A DNA stretch of 64,000 nucleotides from Iocasia fonsfrigidae (GCF_017751145.1 NZ_CP046640.1:310001-374000), one strand, 5' to 3'. Numbered from the stretch's first letter, positions 25,611-34,263 are shown. Made by a program: numbers and translations. Notes: generated from the letters alone by a model not told the origin.

Positions 25611-26264
25611 ATGGAACAGAAATATGATGAAAAATGGGAAGAACTGCTGGCTGATTTAAGCGATATGAGCGAGATAGCTGAGGATATGCTGCAAAAATCG
25701 ATTAAGGCATTAGATAAAAAAGATATAAAACTGGCTAAAGAAGTAATTCAAAAAGATGACCTTCTTGATAATTATCAGATTACTATTGAAGAAGAGGCAT
25801 CTCGTTTGTTAACACTTGGTCAGCCGTTAAAAAGAGATGTCTGGAATAATATAGCTGCTGTTAAGATTGCTGGTGATCTGGAAAGAGTTGGTGACCTGGC
25901 AAATGATATTGCAGAAACTGTTCTAGATTTTAAAAATGAAGAATACTTAGGACCCTTAGTAATGATTCCTGAACTGGCCAATCTGGTTTCTGATATGCTG
26001 GATACAGTTCTAGAGGCCTTTGTAACCAGGGATGTTGACCTGGCTGAGGCTGTCTGTCGTAAGGACGAAGAAGCAGATAATATATATAGACAGATTTATA
26101 AAAGCAGTATCAAAATAATTGATGCAAGCGAAGGAACCAGGAAGATTAGTCAGGTTGTTCGTTTTATTAATATTGCCAAGTCCCTTGAGAGAATAGGTGA
26201 TCATGCCACAAATATTGGTGAAGAGACAATTTATACAGTGACCGGTAAGAGAGTTAAATATTAG
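25611..26264 (+). CDS. PhoU-family protein
   Basis: Two three-helix PhoU repeats over 217 residues, with the metal-site motifs (E/D)xxxD seen in each half (DLERVGDLANDIAETV and SLERIGDHATNIGEETIY). PhoU proteins link phosphate transport through PstB to PhoR signalling; many also act on Na+/phosphate symporters. No pst genes or symporter adjoin it, so its partner is unknown. The start follows GAAGAGGG. It lies about 160 bases beyond the terminators that follow the c-di-GMP riboswitch, so riboswitch control is doubtful. A terminator follows. Confidence 0.9.
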   Translation: MEQKYDEKWEELLADLSDMSEIAEDMLQKSIKALDKKDIKLAKEVIQKDDLLDNYQITIEEEASRLLTLGQPLKRDVWNNIAAVKIAGDLERVGDLANDIAETVLDFKNEEYLGPLVMIPELANLVSDMLDTVLEAFVTRDVDLAEAVCRKDEEADNIYRQIYKSSIKIIDASEGTRKISQVVRFINIAKSLERIGDHATNIGEETIYTVTGKRVKY

Positions 26265-26288
26265 GAAAATTATAAATAAACTCTAAGG

Positions 26289-26318
26289 AACCACTCCTGA
26301 TAAAGGGGTGGTTTTTTT
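26289..26318 (+). terminator. Intrinsic terminator after phoU
   Basis: AACCACTCC, loop TGATAAA, GGGGTGGTT, then TTTTTT. One G-T pair in a 9-bp stem. Confidence 0.88.
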
Positions 26319-26357
26319 GATCAAAGCATGCCAGAGGGGTGGCAGACTGTGTGAGGA

Positions 26358-26729
26358 TTAGGGTTTCTTTTTGTTTCTATTCCGGAGCATTTGGAGTAGG
26401 GTAATAACACTTTCCTTATCTTCTTCTGTTAGAAATTCTCCATCAAGATGGACGTTAAAACGATTTAATAATTCTTTTATTTCTACATTTGTATTTTTAT
26501 CTTTCAAAATTAACTTATCTGCTGGTGCACGTTCATTGGTTCTTCCAAGGAGGTAATCGACAGATATATTAAAGTAATCTGCAATTTTTTGTAAAGTATC
26601 TATATCAGGTTTCCTTTCTCCAATTTCATACATGGCTATAGTACTAGGTGATAAGTTTAAAAATTTAGCCAGTTTCCGTTGACTAATATTTTCTTCATTT
26701 CTTAATTTTTTAATTTTGTCTTTAAGCAT
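26358..26729 (-). CDS. XRE-family repressor-like regulator
   Basis: A 123-residue protein with an N-terminal cI/Cro-type helix-turn-helix (residues 5-60, ISQRKLAKFLNLSPSTIAMYEIGERKPDIDTLQKIADYF) ending in VDYLLGR, and a C-terminal helical tail (LTEEDKESVITLLQMLRNRNKKK) that may dimerise. It is divergent from a smaller XRE gene. The shared 170-base control region holds four matching 13-bp dyads, one placed inside each predicted promoter. Self- and cross-repression is the natural reading. No phage genes are present. Confidence 0.88.
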   Translation of the reverse strand: MLKDKIKKLRNEENISQRKLAKFLNLSPSTIAMYEIGERKPDIDTLQKIADYFNISVDYLLGRTNERAPADKLILKDKNTNVEIKELLNRFNVHLDGEFLTEEDKESVITLLQMLRNRNKKKP

Positions 26730-26760
26730 TATTTCACACCCTATAAAAAATCATACTTTA

Positions 26761-26789
26761 AAAATATCACAAAGGGTGAGTGCAATCAA
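26761..26789 (-). promoter_or_regulatory. Predicted promoter of the XRE repressor, with operator O1 in its spacer
   Basis: On the minus strand TTGATT (26789-26784) and TATTTT (26766-26761) are 17 bases apart. The dyad TCAC-AAAGG-GTGA (26767-26779) fills the spacer next to the -10. Confidence 0.6.
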
Positions 26790-26886
26790 TATATACTCAC
26801 AAATAGTGAAAAAAATATAAAATAACTATTGACATATTCACATAAAGTGATTATAATATATAAATGAAGGCGCTCACGAAAAGTGA
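26767..26886. promoter_or_regulatory. Four TCAC-N5-GTGA operators between the divergent XRE genes
   Basis: Identical half-sites with a 5-base centre occur at 26767-26779 (AAAGG), 26797-26809 (AAATA), 26838-26850 (ATAAA) and 26874-26886 (GAAAA). O1 lies in the leftward promoter spacer, O3 in the rightward promoter spacer, O2 between them, and O4 in the rightward leader just before the gene. The layout is like a small phage-type genetic switch. Confidence 0.85.
26829..26857 (+). promoter_or_regulatory. Sigma-A promoter of the rightward XRE gene
   Basis: TTGACA (26829-26834), 17 bases, TATAAT (26852-26857): a consensus promoter. Operator O3 lies wholly in the spacer. Confidence 0.92.
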
Positions 26887-26899
26887 AGGAGGTGCGTTC

Positions 26900-27130
26900 A
26901 TGAAGAATTTAGCTTTATTAAGGAAACAGAAAAAGCTGACTCAAAAAGAATTGGCTAAAAACACTGGTATATCAGCAAGTTCCATAGCAATGTATGAAAC
27001 TGGTGAGCGTAGACCAAGTTTAAAGAAAGCAAAAGTATTAGCAGATTATTTTGAAGTAACAATAGAAGAAATTTTTTTTACCAACAATATTCACGATAAG
27101 AGAGCGAATCCTAAGCAAAACTGTGCATGA
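26900..27130 (+). CDS. Small XRE-family regulator
   Basis: A 76-residue helix-turn-helix protein (LRKQKKLTQKELAKNTGISASSIAMYETGERRPSLKKAKVLADYFEVTIEEIFF) with a short tail. The frame opens at 26864, but the ATG at 26900 is the one preceded by AAGGAGG. Its DNA-reading helix (SSIAMYETGERRP) closely resembles that of the divergent repressor (STIAMYEIGERKP), so both probably read the same operators. The sugar-importer binding protein starts 62 bases downstream with no clear promoter of its own, so this switch may drive the sugar operon. Confidence 0.87.
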   Translation: MKNLALLRKQKKLTQKELAKNTGISASSIAMYETGERRPSLKKAKVLADYFEVTIEEIFFTNNIHDKRANPKQNCA

Positions 27131-27192
27131 GAGGATGGATTAAATTGAATGCAGGCTTGAATTGATTCAACTAAATTAAAGGGGGATTTTAA

Positions 27193-28488
27193 GTGAAAAA
27201 AACCATTTTATTAATTATGATCTTTGTTTTTGTTGTTAGTCTCTTTGCAACAGGTGTAATGGCTGAAGAGAAAACTATTATCAAAGTGGCTATTGGTGGA
27301 AGCGCGATCCCATCTGCTAAAAAATTGGCTGAAATGTATAATGAAAGTCATCCGGGGGTTGATGTACAGATTTTGGAAATGCCGGATTCTTCTACAGACA
27401 GTCTGAACCTATATCTTCAATTTTTTGAAGCAAAAAGTTCTGAAGTGGATATACTGGTCGTTGATGTTGTTTGGCCGGGGATTATAGCTGACCACCTTGT
27501 TGATTTAAATAAGTACGGTGCTGAGGAAATAGTTAAAGACCACTTTGAGGCGAATATCAATAATAATACTGTTGAGGGCCGTTTAGTAGCTATGCCATGG
27601 TATACTGATGCTGGTCTACTTTTCTATCGTACAGATTTACTTAAAAAATATGGTTATAATGAGCCCCCAAAAACCTGGGATGAACTGGAAGGGATGGCTG
27701 CCAGGATTCAAAAGGGTGAAAGAGCTGAAAGGAAAGAAGATTTCTGGGGTTATGTCTGGCAAGGTAATGCCTATGAAGGTTTAACATGTAATGCTTTAGA
27801 ATGGATTTATTCTAATGGTGGAGGTACTATTATAAATAATGATAAGGAGATTACTATTTATAATCCTGAAGCTGTTGCAGCAGTTAAACAGGCTGCAGGC
27901 TGGGTGGGAAGTATTTCTCCTGAGAGTGTTACTGGACTAATAGAAGAATCTTCACGCCACATCTGGCAGTCTGGTAATGCTGCCTTTATGCGTAATTGGC
28001 CTTATGCGTACCAATTGGGGAATGCTGCTGATAGTGTAATTAAAGGGAAGTTTGACCTTGCGCCACTTCCTGCTGGAGACAGTGGCTTTGCTGCGGCAGC
28101 CCTTGGTGGCTGGCAGTTGGCGGTAAGTAAATACAGTAAACATAAGAAAATTGCCGCTGATGTTGTTAAGTTTATGACTTCATATGATGCTCAGAAATAC
28201 AGGGCTATTGAAGAGTCTTATAATCCAACTATTAAAGCACTTTATAAAGATAAAGAGGTTCTAGAAGTTCGTCCTTATTATAATAGGCTTTATGACGTTT
28301 TCATGAGTGCTGTTGCTAGACCTACTACTGTTACTTCTACTAAGTATAATGAAGTTTCAGCATTATTCTTTAGAGCAGTACACTCTGTCTTAACAGGTAA
28401 AGATAGTGCTGATAACGCCCTTGGGTATTTACAACTAGACTTGCAGAGTGTTACCGGCTTTGAAACTAGTAGTCCGGAAACCAAATAA
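27193..28488 (+). CDS. Sugar ABC transporter substrate-binding protein
   Basis: Family 1 extracellular binding protein of 431 residues with a cleavable signal peptide (KKTILLIMIFVFVVSLFATGVMAEE; cleavage likely after VMA). Segments typical of trehalose/maltose-type binders include VDILVVDVVWPGIIADHL, AMPWYTDAGLLFYRTDLLKKYGY and PPKTWDELEGMA. In a diderm it would be periplasmic, without a lipobox. It starts with GTG after GGGGGAT. The downstream permeases and GH13 glucosidase indicate an alpha-glucoside ligand such as trehalose, maltose, sucrose or isomaltose. Confidence 0.92.
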   Translation: MKKTILLIMIFVFVVSLFATGVMAEEKTIIKVAIGGSAIPSAKKLAEMYNESHPGVDVQILEMPDSSTDSLNLYLQFFEAKSSEVDILVVDVVWPGIIADHLVDLNKYGAEEIVKDHFEANINNNTVEGRLVAMPWYTDAGLLFYRTDLLKKYGYNEPPKTWDELEGMAARIQKGERAERKEDFWGYVWQGNAYEGLTCNALEWIYSNGGGTIINNDKEITIYNPEAVAAVKQAAGWVGSISPESVTGLIEESSRHIWQSGNAAFMRNWPYAYQLGNAADSVIKGKFDLAPLPAGDSGFAAAALGGWQLAVSKYSKHKKIAADVVKFMTSYDAQKYRAIEESYNPTIKALYKDKEVLEVRPYYNRLYDVFMSAVARPTTVTSTKYNEVSALFFRAVHSVLTGKDSADNALGYLQLDLQSVTGFETSSPETK

Positions 28489-28511
28489 GTTTAATAGAGA
28501 TTAATAAAAGG

Positions 28512-28545
28512 TTACTCTCCTGTATTGAATGGTACAGGAGAGTAA
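28512..28545 (+). terminator. 13-bp hairpin between binding protein and permeases
   Basis: TTACTCTCCTGTA and TACAGGAGAGTAA flank TTGAATGG: a perfect 13-bp stem followed by only a short T run. It probably stabilises the binding-protein mRNA and reduces read-through, rather than stopping all transcription. Confidence 0.7.
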
Positions 28546-28581
28546 TTTCAGGAGATATTGTTTGGAATGGAGGAAAATAAA

Positions 28582-29652
28582 ATGGACAGAAATAGTAAGT
28601 TAGACTTAGTAACAGATGAGCAGAGATTAGCATATAAACTTCTTGCACCAACTTTAATTATTTTATTAATTGTAGCAATTTATCCCTTGAGTCAGGTATT
28701 TTATACTAGCTTTACTGATCGGACTTTTGCTGGTACTAATCAGACACATTTTATAGGGTTAAACAATTATAGCAAACTATTAAATTTTACTATTAAAGAA
28801 TTACCTCCTGTAATAGAGCAGGGAACTAATCAGGTAAAGATTGATTCTAAAACAGGAGAAAAAGTTTATGAACCTTCTTTTAAAGTTTTACCAGGGAGTC
28901 CTAAACCTTATAAAGAGTTAAGTCAGTTTAATTTCTTGGGAAAAAGATATGTGGTTGGAGCAACTAATCCAGAATTTATTAATTCAATAATAACAACTTT
29001 AATCTTTACTCTATCGGCTGTTTCTTTAGAAACAGTACTTGGCTTAATTATTGCACTGCTTGTTAATAGTAATTTTACTGGACGTGGTTTAATGAGAGCA
29101 GTGATGTTATTACCCTGGGCTGTAATTACAGTTGTTTCAGCTAGAATCTGGGAATGGATCCTGGCCCCCAGTAGAGTTGGTTTATTCAATATGTTTCTCG
29201 AAAAGATAGGTATAGGGAATGGTCAGCTTGCTTTTCTTACTGCTGATAACTGGCAGTTGTTTTCATTGATAATGGTGGATGTCTGGAAAACCACACCTTT
29301 TATGGCTTTATTAATATTAGCAGGATTACAGCTTATACCTGGCGAACTCTATGAAGCAGCAAGGGTAGATGGGGCCAATAAGGTAAGACAGTTTTTTTCG
29401 ATTACTTTTCCTTTATTAAAACCTGCACTTGCTGTAGCATTGATTTTCAGGACTTTAGATTCTTTAAGGGTTTTCGGTTTGTTTCAGGTGCTTGTCGGAC
29501 AAAGGCTCTATTCCCTGGCCAGTTATAATTATTATCAGTTGGTTGGTAACAGGGCCATGGGCCTGGCTTCAGCTGTCGGTGTTATTATTTTTATGATTAT
29601 TTTTGTATTTGCAGTAATCTACATGAGATTATTGGGGGTAGATAGTGAATGA
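28582..29652 (+). CDS. Sugar ABC permease, MalF-like
   Basis: Inner-membrane permease, 356 residues, with the binding-protein-dependent transport signature EAARVDGANKVRQFFSITFPLLKPAL. After the first helix (TLIILLIVAIYPLSQVFYTSF) there is an extracytoplasmic insertion of about 80 residues (for example NQVKIDSKTGEKVYEP) before the second helix, recalling the periplasmic P2 loop of MalF. Earlier starts at 28558 (TTG) and 28567 are poorly spaced; ATG 28582 lies 8 bases after GGAGG. It overlaps the next gene as ATGA. The transporter ATPase is not in this operon and is probably a shared MsmX-type protein elsewhere. Confidence 0.9.
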   Translation: MDRNSKLDLVTDEQRLAYKLLAPTLIILLIVAIYPLSQVFYTSFTDRTFAGTNQTHFIGLNNYSKLLNFTIKELPPVIEQGTNQVKIDSKTGEKVYEPSFKVLPGSPKPYKELSQFNFLGKRYVVGATNPEFINSIITTLIFTLSAVSLETVLGLIIALLVNSNFTGRGLMRAVMLLPWAVITVVSARIWEWILAPSRVGLFNMFLEKIGIGNGQLAFLTADNWQLFSLIMVDVWKTTPFMALLILAGLQLIPGELYEAARVDGANKVRQFFSITFPLLKPALAVALIFRTLDSLRVFGLFQVLVGQRLYSLASYNYYQLVGNRAMGLASAVGVIIFMIIFVFAVIYMRLLGVDSE

Positions 29653-30515
29653 TTATAGATATCAAATATATATTTAAGAAAATTCTTTTTTGGTCTGTTA
29701 TTATGATTATCGTTCTTTATTTATTGTTTCCTTTTTACTGGGCAGTTAACTCTTCTTTAAAATCAGAGGCCCAGCTACAGATGATTCCGACTACGCTTGT
29801 GCCTAGAAATCCGGAAACAATGGATTTCAGTCCTACATTGAGGAACTTTGCTGCCGTCTTTAAAAATAAAATTTTCGTGAAAAGCATATTGAATAGTGCT
29901 ATTGTGGCAGGAAGTACAACCTTGTTAGCATTGATTGTTGGTTCTTTTGCTGCCTTTGCTTTAGGCAAATTAGCTTTTAGGGGGAAAAAACCTGTACTTT
30001 ATTTGATTTTAGCTATGACTATGTTTCCTCAGATAACTGTTTTGTCAGGGCTATATGCAGTAATAACTAAATTTAATTTGAGTGCTAGACTTAGTATGGT
30101 TATTTCATATATGATCTTTACTTTACCTTTTACTACCTGGGTTCTTACTTCATTTTTTAAAGAGCTGCCCAAGGAAATAATGCAGTCAGCACAGGTTGAC
30201 GGAGCTACTCCATTTCAAACATTTTATTTGGTCTTGCTGCCCTTAACTGCTCCAGCATTGGTTACAACGGGTTTATTAGCTTTTATTGCTGCCTGGAATG
30301 AGTATCTATTTGCATTGACCTTTACTGCAATTGAGCCTTCTGCTCGGACCATCCCTGTAGCTATTGCTCTTTTCACTGGTTCTGTTGTAAGACAGGTACC
30401 CTATGGTGAGATTATGGCAGCTGCTGTTATAGTAACTGTTCCGGTAGTTATACTGGTATTTATCTTCCAGAGGAGAATTGTACAGGGCTTGACAGCCGGT
30501 TCAGTAAAGGGGTAA
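29649..30515 (+). CDS. Sugar ABC permease, MalG-like
   Basis: Second permease, 288 residues, six helices, with the coupling motif QSAQVDGATPFQTFYLVLLPLTAPAL and the family C-terminal ending RRIVQGLTAGSVKG. Its start overlaps the stop of the partner permease by four bases. A truncated relative of its C-terminus is at 51391-51522. After the stop, TGCGA/TCGCA (30518-30534) and CTTGAAA/TTTCAAG (30556-30577) form small hairpins before the glucosidase gene. Confidence 0.92.
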   Translation: MIIDIKYIFKKILFWSVIMIIVLYLLFPFYWAVNSSLKSEAQLQMIPTTLVPRNPETMDFSPTLRNFAAVFKNKIFVKSILNSAIVAGSTTLLALIVGSFAAFALGKLAFRGKKPVLYLILAMTMFPQITVLSGLYAVITKFNLSARLSMVISYMIFTLPFTTWVLTSFFKELPKEIMQSAQVDGATPFQTFYLVLLPLTAPALVTTGLLAFIAAWNEYLFALTFTAIEPSARTIPVAIALFTGSVVRQVPYGEIMAAAVIVTVPVVILVFIFQRRIVQGLTAGSVKG

Positions 30516-30619
30516 ATTGCGACGCGAGATCGCATTTAGATAAATGTTTGAAGTGCTTGAAATGACTACGTTTCAAGTATACTACAAAGTATTATTAAAT
30601 CTTATGAGGAGGTTATGTA

Positions 30620-32257
30620 ATGAACAGAAAATGGTGGAAGGAAGCTGTTGTCTATCAAATTTATCCGCGGAGTTTTAATGATAGTAATGGAGATGGTATT
30701 GGTGACTTACAAGGAATTATTGAAAAATTGGACTATCTAAAGTGGTTAGGGGTTGATGTCATCTGGTTGAATCCTATTTATCAATCACCTAATGATGATA
30801 ATGGTTATGATATTTCGGATTATTATAATATTATGAATGAATTAGGAACAATGGCTGATTTTGATGAACTATTGGAAGAGACCCATAAAAGGGAGTTAAA
30901 TCTGGTAATGGATTTGGTGATAAATCATACATCTGATGAACATGACTGGTTTGTTGAATCCCGTTCATCCAGGAATAATCCTAAAAGGGATTTTTATATC
31001 TGGCAGAAAGGAAAAGATGGTAAAGAGCCTAATAACTGGTTATCCAGATTTTCCGGTTCTGCCTGGGAATATGATGAGAAGACAGGTGAATATTATCTCC
31101 ACTTATTTTCCAGAAAACAGCCTGATCTTAACTGGAAAAACCCGGAAGTTAAAGAAGAGGTATTTAAGATGATAGATTGGTGGTTAAAAAAAGGTATTGA
31201 TGGCTTCAGAATGGATGTCATTAATTTTATCGGCAAGGCAGATGGACTACCTGACTCTAAAAAAACAGATAGTCCAGAACAGTATGCTAATCAACCATTG
31301 GTCCATGAAGTACTGCAAGCAATGAACCGTGAAGTTTTAAGCAATTATGATATCATGACAGTTGGAGAGACCCCTTTTGTGACACCAGAAATTGGGAGGC
31401 TTTATGTTCAGGAAGAACGCCAGGAACTGGATATGATCTTTCACTTTGAACATGTCTATCTGGCGAATTTTACAGGGGAAAATTTCATTAAGTACAAAGA
31501 AATTCAGAAAAAGTGGTATGATGTTATCAGAAAAAACGGTTGGAACAGCCAGTATCTGGCTAATCATGATCAGCCCAGGCCAGTTTCCAAATTTGGGAAT
31601 GATCAAAAATACCGTTGTGAGTCAGCCAAGCTGCTGGCAACTATGCTCATGACCTTACCAGGTACCCCATACATTTATCAGGGTGAAGAGATTGGTATGA
31701 CTAATGTTAAGTTTTCCTCCATTGAGAATTATAATGATATCTGGACCGTTAATAAATATAAAGAAGAAATTGCTAAAGGGCGTGACCCGGAAGTAGTTTT
31801 GAATGAGTTGCAGCCACTAAGTAGGGACAACAGCAGGACTCCTATGCAGTGGAATAGTAATCAAAATGCTGGTTTTACATCAGGAACCCCCTGGTTAAAA
31901 GTTAACCCAAATTATAAAAAAATTAATGTAGAGAAGGCATTGCTTGCTCAGGATTCGGTTTTAAACTATTATAAGAAAATGATTTCATTTAGAAAAGAAC
32001 ATGCGACCTTAGTTTATGGTTCATATCAACCATTAATGGAAGATGACCAGCAGATTTATGCTTATATTCGTAAATCGAATAATGAAAGCTTACTTGTAAT
32101 ATTGAATAATTCTATTCTTGAGAAAGAGTTTGATTGGAATCAGCTAGAATTAAAAGAGAGAGATTTATTAATTGCCAATCTTCCAACAGCTAATAAAGAT
32201 AAGGGGGAGAAAACTATCTTGCGTCCCTATGAAGCTAGAATATATAGCATATTTTAA
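30620..32257 (+). CDS. GH13 alpha-glucosidase, likely oligo-1,6-glucosidase type
   Basis: Cytoplasmic retaining alpha-glucosidase, 545 residues, (beta/alpha)8 barrel. Conserved regions: DLVINHTS, GFRMDVIN with nucleophile Asp199, VGETP with acid/base Glu250, and NHDQPR with Asp317. Val200 directly after the nucleophile is the residue associated with preference for alpha-1,6 linkages; alpha-1,4-specific relatives have Thr. No signal peptide. It would hydrolyse sugars brought in by the preceding importer. Trehalose-6-phosphate hydrolase or sucrose isomerase relatives share the fold, but an ABC rather than PTS neighbour argues against a phosphorylated substrate. Confidence 0.92.
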   Translation: MNRKWWKEAVVYQIYPRSFNDSNGDGIGDLQGIIEKLDYLKWLGVDVIWLNPIYQSPNDDNGYDISDYYNIMNELGTMADFDELLEETHKRELNLVMDLVINHTSDEHDWFVESRSSRNNPKRDFYIWQKGKDGKEPNNWLSRFSGSAWEYDEKTGEYYLHLFSRKQPDLNWKNPEVKEEVFKMIDWWLKKGIDGFRMDVINFIGKADGLPDSKKTDSPEQYANQPLVHEVLQAMNREVLSNYDIMTVGETPFVTPEIGRLYVQEERQELDMIFHFEHVYLANFTGENFIKYKEIQKKWYDVIRKNGWNSQYLANHDQPRPVSKFGNDQKYRCESAKLLATMLMTLPGTPYIYQGEEIGMTNVKFSSIENYNDIWTVNKYKEEIAKGRDPEVVLNELQPLSRDNSRTPMQWNSNQNAGFTSGTPWLKVNPNYKKINVEKALLAQDSVLNYYKKMISFRKEHATLVYGSYQPLMEDDQQIYAYIRKSNNESLLVILNNSILEKEFDWNQLELKERDLLIANLPTANKDKGEKTILRPYEARIYSIF

Positions 32258-32282
32258 AGTATACTATCATTTTTTAGAAGAA

Positions 32283-32311
32283 GGAAGCAAAGGGATGGGT
32301 CCTTTGCTTCC
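32283..32311. terminator. Terminator between glucosidase and AAA-ATPase gene
   Basis: GGAAGCAAAGG, 7-base loop, CCTTTGCTTCC. A perfect 11-bp stem between convergent genes; it could serve either direction, with only a modest T run on the plus strand. Confidence 0.75.
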
Positions 32312-32361
32312 GTTTATCTTTAAAAATATTCCAGAAATATAATTATAGAAATTAATGATAG

Positions 32362-33942
32362 TTAAACCCATACTGCAAAGATATCCTTATTATCCACCCT
32401 GATATCCTCACTCCTGTATTCCTTATTATCGTTCTTGTCATAGATAACCAGATATCCTTGATCAGCATTTTCAAGTTCTAAGTAACCATTTAATTGTTTT
32501 ATTCCTTCCTGATGATACTTATCTCCCCGCCAGACCTTTAACTCAATAATATATTTATGATTATTAAAGGTTATAACTACATCCTGCCTCTGTTCAAAGC
32601 CTGTCTGACTCTCTACAAAATAAAAACCTCGACCGTTAATTATGGGTTTAAAAAAGGCTAGTAATAAAAGCCTTCCCTGTCTCTCTATAAAACCTTTATC
32701 AAATTTGCCATATACACTTTGCATATATTCTTGGTATTTCAGTAGCGCTATTTTTATATCCAATGTTCCATTCTCATTCTCATAAAGACCTCTTGCTGTA
32801 TAATTACTTAGCTTTTTCCCAACTTCTTCTTTATGTTTTTTAGCAATCATGTAATTATATAATATCAATTCAAATATTTTGTTATGAATAGCTAACCTTC
32901 CATTATCATTCTTAAAAATACTATGCATTATACCCTGGTTATAGGCGTGAACATTATACTGGGTAGTTTCATTTTCAATAATAAGACTATAGATAGTATT
33001 ATATAGTTCTTCATTATTCTCCACATTTTTGATCAAATCATCAAATAAGGTATTACTCTCGTCAAGTAATATATTGACAGCTTCTTCAATACCTTTTTCT
33101 GAAAAATCTTCATCCAGTTCCTCAGCTATTAACTTACATATTTTACTAACAAGATAGGGATATCCTGATGTGTACTTATGTAGTTTTTCAGCAATTGTTT
33201 TTGTATCCATCTCTATTTCCTGGTGTTCAGATAAATAATCCAGAAGTAATGATTCTATTTCCTCCTGATCAAAATCCAGATCGACTTTAAAGGTTTCAGC
33301 TACATTCCAGGGGCTATTGTACTGAGATTTAGACAAGTTTTTTGCTTCTGCCTCTGTAATTATCCTTCTCTCTGCTATATGTGTTTTAATCCTTTTAATA
33401 TCTGATACTCCTGCTAATATTACACTTTTAAAGGTTACATCTTCATTTGACTGCTGGGCTATATATTTTTTTCTAAGCAAACCCAAAAAATCCATAAAAA
33501 CATAGTAATTACTTGCTTTATCAACTTCATCAATTAATAATAATATCTCTTTTTCACTTTCATAACACCATCTACTAATGGCTTTACTAACATCATTCAA
33601 ATTCTTTAAATCATGTCCATAACTTTTTATTTTTTCTGCTATCTCTGGCTGAAATAATTCAAAAGGTTCAGCAAATACATGAAAAATGTTTTGTGAAAAG
33701 ACTTTATCATCTTCAAACAGATAACTACTACCTTCAAAACTTGTCGAAACTACAAGATATTTATCTGATAATTCTTTTGCCAGAAGCTTAAGTATGGTTG
33801 TCTTACCTTTTTGCCTCGCTCGATTTATAGTAAAATAATATCCTGTTTCTATCATCTTAATAATTTTATATAGTTTTTTTGAAATATCAGCCATGTAATG
33901 TAAGTGTTTTACACAGGTTGTTGTTACATTAAATCTTCTCAT
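32362..33942 (-). CDS. AAA-like ATPase fused to PD-(D/E)XK nuclease-like domain
   Basis: A 526-residue protein. The N-terminal STAND/AAA-like ATPase has the P-loop RARQKGKTT at 41-49 and Walker B ILLLIDEVD at 133-141. A winged-helix-like middle follows. The C-terminal domain reads Asp454 then Glu467-Leu-Lys469 (DVVITF, IIELKVW), the PD-(D/E)XK pattern of an endonuclease fold. Such proteins occur in many near-identical copies in anaerobe genomes, and their role is unclear; mobility, defence and chromosome maintenance have been considered. ATG at 33942 follows AGGTG. A 90-bp piece of this gene recurs at 37555-37644. Confidence 0.87.
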   Translation of the reverse strand: MRRFNVTTTCVKHLHYMADISKKLYKIIKMIETGYYFTINRARQKGKTTILKLLAKELSDKYLVVSTSFEGSSYLFEDDKVFSQNIFHVFAEPFELFQPEIAEKIKSYGHDLKNLNDVSKAISRWCYESEKEILLLIDEVDKASNYYVFMDFLGLLRKKYIAQQSNEDVTFKSVILAGVSDIKRIKTHIAERRIITEAEAKNLSKSQYNSPWNVAETFKVDLDFDQEEIESLLLDYLSEHQEIEMDTKTIAEKLHKYTSGYPYLVSKICKLIAEELDEDFSEKGIEEAVNILLDESNTLFDDLIKNVENNEELYNTIYSLIIENETTQYNVHAYNQGIMHSIFKNDNGRLAIHNKIFELILYNYMIAKKHKEEVGKKLSNYTARGLYENENGTLDIKIALLKYQEYMQSVYGKFDKGFIERQGRLLLLAFFKPIINGRGFYFVESQTGFEQRQDVVITFNNHKYIIELKVWRGDKYHQEGIKQLNGYLELENADQGYLVIYDKNDNKEYRSEDIRVDNKDIFAVWV

Positions 33943-34132
33943 TAAAATAACACCTGGCCTTTCGAAAGCATTATTCCTCTAAGTTCTTATACTATATTAT
34001 ACCGTGTTTTCCATAAAATTAAAAGGCACTCTATCTAAATGAAAAAGGAAATGATTTTTAACTATTTTACAATTGAATTGATAAAATTAATCAGATAAGC
34101 TATAATAATGTATAAATAATTCAAAAAATTAC
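33943..34132. other. Intergenic region with divergent promoters
   Basis: The minus strand shows TATAAT near 33998 before the AAA-ATPase gene, with a poor -35. The plus-strand promoter of the acyl-CoA dehydrogenase operon is listed separately. No coding frame is seen. Confidence 0.5.
34078..34106 (+). promoter_or_regulatory. Sigma-A promoter of the acyl-CoA dehydrogenase/Etf operon
   Basis: TTGATA (34078-34083), 17 bases, TATAAT (34101-34106). The predicted leader of about 195 bases contains the 52-bp tandem repeats. Confidence 0.8.
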
Positions 34133-34263
34133 TGCCTGTGGTGCAACCTTAAACTGTTCTTGTGTGTTTTAGCCAAATACGTAGTGCCTGTGGTGCAACC
34201 TTAAACTGTTCTTGTGTGCTTTAGTCAAATACGTAGTGCCTGTGGTGCAACCTTAAACTGTTC
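34133..34263 (+). repeat. Tandem 52-bp repeat, 2.5 copies
   Basis: Units begin at 34133, 34185 and 34237. The first two differ at two of 52 positions; the third is cut after 27 bases. Each starts TGCCTGTGGTGCAACC and continues TTAAACTGTTC. The last unit runs into the palindrome CTGTTCGAACAG (34258-34269). The reverse complement of one unit matches 10233-10283 within repeat copy A. The array lies in the 5' leader of the acyl-CoA dehydrogenase operon. Confidence 0.92.

Noticed and set aside
26358-27130. Prophage immunity region
   Set aside because: The divergent XRE genes look phage-derived, but there is no integrase, structural, lysis or replication gene on either side; the flanks are phoU and a sugar importer.
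34133-34263. Possible CRISPR array
   Set aside because: The whole 52-bp unit is repeated without variable spacers, there are only 2.5 units, and no cas genes are present.
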